A program made the position numbers and the translations under genes. The notes beneath the pieces were generated by a model. It was not told the DNA's origin. It did no database searches and saw only the letters and a list, made by a program, of their open reading frames with translations. From an uncultured Acetatifactor sp. (GTDB lineage: Bacteria > Bacillota > Clostridia > Lachnospirales > Lachnospiraceae), in contig CAQUWW010000033.1 in the NCBI GenBank assembly GCA_948896875.1, forward strand, positions 1-26,305: 26,305 nucleotides of DNA, given 5' to 3'. Positions within the stretch are counted from its first letter, which is position 1, and each line of letters opens with the position of its first letter. Below are positions 23,074 through 26,305 of this stretch, piece after piece.

Positions 23074-24855
23074 TCATTCCGCCTCCTGTACGGGCAGAAC
23101 AATCGTCACCTTTGTATACTGATTTTCAACGCTCTCGATTGTCACACCATACTCTTCTCCGTATTTCAGTCTTACCCGCTGATGCACATTGGCCACGCCG
23201 ATATGATGCCCCTGTCTGTCATACCGGTTCAGCCGCTGTCTCATGGCTTCCAGCTGAGCCGCCGAAATCCCAAGGCCATCGTCTTCAATAGATATCACCG
23301 CTTTCCCTTCCACAACACGGGCATTGATATCTATATTTCCGGCACCTTCCTTGCTCTCCAGTCCGTGGATGATGGAATTCTCCACAATGGGCTGTATCAC
23401 AAGCGGAAGAATCCTGTATTCCTCAAGTTCCGGCTCCACATGGATATGATATTGAATTCTCTCCCCGAAACGATATTGCTGGATTTTCAGGTAACATTCC
23501 ACCAGCTCGATTTCCTTTCGGAGGGAAGTGTCTGTGTCGCTGATCTGAATATAGCTGCGCATAATCTTTGCCAGCATCTTCACGATTTCTTCTATGTCTT
23601 TCTGCCCGCTTTTTCTTGCCTTCATCCGAATGGTTTCCAGGGTATTGTAGAGGAAATGGGGATTGATCTGACTTGCCAGCATTTTGAATTCCGCATCCTT
23701 CTGCTGGATCGTCAGCCTGTCCGCATGCAGCTTTTCCTGATAAATCTCCGCCAACAGCCTCTGTATCTCTCCGATCATCGTCCCCAGATAGTCATATAGA
23801 CTGGCAATTTCGTCATTCCCCCCGATATTCTCCTCCAGTTCAAAATTTCCCTGCGCCGCTCTGTGCATCTGCACCCGGAAACGCTCCACTCTGCGACTAA
23901 ACGAACGGGAAAACACCAAAATAATACTGACGGATGTCATTACGCTGACAATGAAAATAATGATACTTTTTGCATTCTGTCTGTTCACCGCACTCAAAAT
24001 ATCCGCATAAGCCCGCAGGCTCACAATCTGCAGGGTATCTTCCGACTCCATCAGACTGATGGACTCACAGGTCATCAGATATTTGCTTTTTCCGATCGTA
24101 ATGCTCTTCTGGACATGACTGTCGGTTCCTGTGGGCAGGAATTCCGCTATATCCTCCGGCTCTATTTCATCCGCCATATCCGTCACCACAGTCTCTCCGT
24201 TCAGCAATACCAGCGCATCGCAGTCCCTTCCGCCCAGAAGCGTCTCAAATCTTTCCGGCCTTATGTAGACGGCAAGAATGCCTACGTCCTCCCCCTTTGC
24301 AGTCTTCAGCATACGCAGCATACTCAAGGCATTCTGGTTCACGGCAGGAATCGATCGATACCGCCAGACCGCGCTTCCGTTCCGTGCCTTCGTTGTCGCA
24401 TACCATTCTTCCTGCTCCATCTGCTCCGTCACCTTCCCAAAACGGGAATTCTCCGTCAGCGTGTCATTCTCCATATAAATATTCACCCAACCGATGATCC
24501 GATTATGATATCTGGTATAATCCTGAAAACCTGTATACGCTTTATAATCGTTTACCACTTCCTGGTAATCCCTGTATTGTTTTCCGGCAATCTCCTCCAA
24601 CTGCGGGTCGAAATAAAAGTATTTCGTCACAGTACTGACTGTTGAAAAAAGTTCTTCCGCCTGACGGCGTATCATTTCCAGCTCGATGGCTTCTTCCCGC
24701 TCTGCCTGCTCCACCAGTATCTCAGAAATTCCCTGCACAAGATACAGCGCAATCAGTATGATGGGAAGCGCTCCCCCAAAAATATATACCAGAAACAACC
24801 GGTAATATAATTTCATGCCTGTGATACGCTCTAATAATTTTGATAGTTTCTTCAC
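23074..24855 (-). CDS. YesM-type sensor histidine kinase
   Basis: This 593-residue membrane sensor kinase has an N-terminal membrane helix (about 20-42), an extracellular sensing region (about 45-290), a second helix (about 296-316), a HAMP-like linker, then the His_kinase domain with the phospho-acceptor His400 in QINPHFLYNTLE. The ATPase domain follows, with the N-box VIQPIVENSIIHGLE (Asn493) and IEDDGLGI (about 523-530). The layout is that of YesM kinases that sense extracellular glycans or binding proteins. The start is GTG at 24855, supported by GAGGT six bases upstream. Its end is next to, or overlaps as ATGA, the start of the response regulator, so the two are co-translated. Confidence 0.94.
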   Translation of the reverse strand: MKKLSKLLERITGMKLYYRLFLVYIFGGALPIILIALYLVQGISEILVEQAEREEAIELEMIRRQAEELFSTVSTVTKYFYFDPQLEEIAGKQYRDYQEVVNDYKAYTGFQDYTRYHNRIIGWVNIYMENDTLTENSRFGKVTEQMEQEEWYATTKARNGSAVWRYRSIPAVNQNALSMLRMLKTAKGEDVGILAVYIRPERFETLLGGRDCDALVLLNGETVVTDMADEIEPEDIAEFLPTGTDSHVQKSITIGKSKYLMTCESISLMESEDTLQIVSLRAYADILSAVNRQNAKSIIIFIVSVMTSVSIILVFSRSFSRRVERFRVQMHRAAQGNFELEENIGGNDEIASLYDYLGTMIGEIQRLLAEIYQEKLHADRLTIQQKDAEFKMLASQINPHFLYNTLETIRMKARKSGQKDIEEIVKMLAKIMRSYIQISDTDTSLRKEIELVECYLKIQQYRFGERIQYHIHVEPELEEYRILPLVIQPIVENSIIHGLESKEGAGNIDINARVVEGKAVISIEDDGLGISAAQLEAMRQRLNRYDRQGHHIGVANVHQRVRLKYGEEYGVTIESVENQYTKVTIVLPVQEAE

Positions 24856-24894
24856 ATTATTACCTCAAAATACACTTACCTCTTTCAATATCCC

Positions 24895-24932
24895 GGCTGT
24901 GCCTTTCACCGGTCTGTCAGAGCAGCACAGCC
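24895..24932. other. Hairpin in the spacer upstream of the kinase
   Basis: GGCTGTGC (24895-24902) pairs with GCACAGCC (24925-24932) across a 22-base loop that itself can partly fold. It lies 40 bases upstream of the kinase start, after the EamA gene. No T-run follows on the minus strand, so it is probably a leader structure or a protein-binding site rather than a terminator. Confidence 0.35.
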
Positions 24933-25012
24933 GCACGCGATTTTATTCCTGTAAACCAGGAAAATATGCCAAAAACTACGTGATTTTGCACAACTACTTT
25001 TGTGACAGCTCC

Positions 25013-25891
25013 TTAAGCCCATATCGCCATAAACAACGTGCCGGAAACCATAAGAACAAGTCCGGTCAATGCCTTTCTGCTCAGCCTTTCCTGAAATACA
25101 ATGCCGGAAAAGGCCACCGTCACCACAATGCTCAGCTTGTCAATGGGCACCACGACGCTGACAATGCCCGTCTGGATCGCATAATAATAGCATAGCCAGG
25201 AGGCGCCTGTGGCCAGCCCGGACAGCGATATAAAGGCCATTTCCTTTTTACTGATTTTCCGGATCTGCGTCTGCTTCCCCTTCATAAAGACAATCAGCCA
25301 GGCCATCACCAGCACCACGGTGGTGCGGATTGCCGTGCCCAGGTTGGATTCCACCCCGTCGATTCCGACTTTGGCCAGAATCGAGGTCAGGGCCGCAAAC
25401 ACTGCGGACAAAACGGCATAAAGCCTCCATTTCCCGCTCTCTTTCCCGGAACTCTGACTCCCCATACTCTGCTTCTTCTCCACCATCAGATAGATTCCCG
25501 CCCCCAGCAGGGCCGTGCCGGTGAGCTTTACCGCCAGATGTTCTGTCTCTCCGAACAGGACGATGGCAAGCAGTATGGAGAGAATGGTGCTCGACTTGTC
25601 GATGGGCACTACCTTATTCACGTCCCCCATGGACAAAGCCTTAAAATAAAATATCCAGGAGCCTCCTGTGGCCAGTCCGGACAAAATCAGAAAGAGCAAT
25701 GACTTTGCCGTGATTGCCGAAATCGTCTCCGCGGAGCCTACTATCAATACCATTATCCATGAGAACAGCAATACCACCACCGTTCTCAGTGCCGTCGCCA
25801 CATCGGAATCTGTCTCCCGGATTCCACACTTCGCCAGAATCGAGGTGATTCCTGCAAAAAATGCCGATAAAACCGCCATCATCAGCCACAT
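25013..25891 (-). CDS. EamA family (DMT superfamily) permease
   Basis: This 292-residue membrane protein has ten predicted helices in two EamA repeats. The halves are visibly homologous: VLSAFFAGITSILAKCGI in the first (about 6-23) and VLSAVFAALTSILAKVGI in the second (about 162-179), and both carry LSGLATG(G/A)SW and VVPIDK(S/L)S. Such permeases export or import small metabolites, sugars or amino acids, but the substrate here is unknown. An ATG at 25945 is also in frame and has AGGAA upstream. The ATG at 25891, after GGAAGGGA, gives the usual short N-terminus before helix 1 and is preferred. Its relation to the downstream kinase operon is unclear; 157 bases separate them. Confidence 0.88.
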   Translation of the reverse strand: MWLMMAVLSAFFAGITSILAKCGIRETDSDVATALRTVVVLLFSWIMVLIVGSAETISAITAKSLLFLILSGLATGGSWIFYFKALSMGDVNKVVPIDKSSTILSILLAIVLFGETEHLAVKLTGTALLGAGIYLMVEKKQSMGSQSSGKESGKWRLYAVLSAVFAALTSILAKVGIDGVESNLGTAIRTTVVLVMAWLIVFMKGKQTQIRKISKKEMAFISLSGLATGASWLCYYYAIQTGIVSVVVPIDKLSIVVTVAFSGIVFQERLSRKALTGLVLMVSGTLFMAIWA

Positions 25892-26032
25892 GTCTGTTCC
25901 CTTCCTTTCTGCGCCCTGCCAGTCAAATATAGACAATTCTTCCATATGATTCCTATGTTAATTTCCACTATTATTACTTTACCATAAGCGACCATAATAT
26001 TCCATGAATTTTTGCTTCCTGTGTCCACACCC

Positions 26033-26061
26033 TTGCACAGTCCCGCCCCTTATGCTACACT
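26033..26061 (+). promoter_or_regulatory. Candidate promoter facing the right edge
   Basis: TTGCAC (26033-26038) and TACACT (26056-26061) are separated by 17 bases on the plus strand. It would drive a gene running off the window to the right, divergent from the EamA gene. AAGAAGGAAAG follows shortly after. Confidence 0.45.
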
Positions 26062-26110
26062 CAACATAAAGAAGGAAAGAAATCTCAGGGCCTTATGTTG
26101 TGGCTGGAGA

Positions 26111-26305
26111 TTGCGGAACTCAAATCAGCTGGTGCGCTTCCAGTCCCGGAATCATTTTCGGACACATCTCTTTGTGGCCGCAAATGATTCCAGGTTAATG
26201 GGAATGGATGTGCACCTGCGGAACTACAATCAGTACCTGTCCGACCGGTGCCCCAGAGGATTTATGGACGCATGTATTAAGCGGCCGGAAATCCTCTGCC
26301 GGTAT
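26111..26305 (+). other. Open frame running off the right edge, identity unknown
   Basis: One plus-strand frame stays open to the window end and includes segments such as LVRFQSRNHFRTHLFV and GMDVHLRNYNQYLSDRCP. It has no ATG with a proper ribosome site: the candidates are TTG 26111, GTG 26132 and ATG 26198. A second frame has an ATG at 26095 but stops after 30 codons. I do not recognise a family. It may be the start of a real gene, or a decayed one. The 25892-26032 part of this gap shows only AT-rich sequence. Confidence 0.25.

Noticed and set aside
24895..24932. Intrinsic terminator of the EamA gene
   Set aside because: No T-run follows on the minus strand and the loop is long (22 bases).

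Overview
The window looks like a chromosomal segment of a gut-type Lachnospiraceae (Bacillota, Clostridia). I infer this from moderately GC-rich genes with strong AGGAGG-type ribosome sites, the YesM/YesN plus Lpl-type sugar ABC modules, the AbiF-like and DUF1703-type accessory genes, and intergenic regions rich in small palindromic repeats. No rRNA, tRNA, CRISPR array, transposase or phage structural gene was seen.

Layout. Positions 77-640 hold a YdeI/OmpD-associated family gene. Positions 819-5282 (minus strand) form a compact L-fucose operon: zinc alcohol dehydrogenase, aldo/keto reductase, L-fucose mutarotase (fucU) and L-fucose isomerase (fucI). It has a good promoter at 5345-5372 and a terminator-like hairpin at 756-785. 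Positions 5461-7039 hold a broken AAA-ATPase/PD-(D/E)XK (DUF1703-type) gene. Positions 7324-8624 hold an AraC regulator and a Nudix hydrolase that converge and overlap. A palindrome cluster (8724-8898) precedes a stand-alone GT51 peptidoglycan glycosyltransferase and an AI-2E family permease.

From 10995 to 25891 almost everything is on the minus strand and reads as a carbohydrate utilisation locus. In transcription order it is an EamA permease, a YesM-type histidine kinase, a YesN-type response regulator (with a clear terminator), two Lpl-type sugar ABC permeases, a lipoprotein solute-binding protein, a GH31 alpha-xylosidase (YicI type) and a GH78-like alpha-L-rhamnosidase with an unusual N-terminal domain. 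The expected logic is that YesM/YesN senses a glycan or its oligosaccharides and induces the importer, and the two cytoplasmic glycosidases (no signal peptides) trim the imported oligosaccharide. No ABC ATPase is present, as is usual where a shared MsmK-like ATPase is encoded elsewhere. An alpha-xylosidase near L-fucose genes would fit fucosylated xyloglucan, but that link is inference.

The run is interrupted on the plus strand at 16401-17357 by an Abi_2/AbiF-like HEPN ribonuclease gene. It has its own near-consensus promoter and a short structured leader that could be a small RNA. Its C-terminal end is displaced into another frame. This module is the best candidate for unusual biology here. 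The other notable signals are three kinds of small hairpin repeats (8.7 kb, 13.6-13.8 kb, 21.2-21.4 kb), one of which is shared between two gaps 7.5 kb apart.
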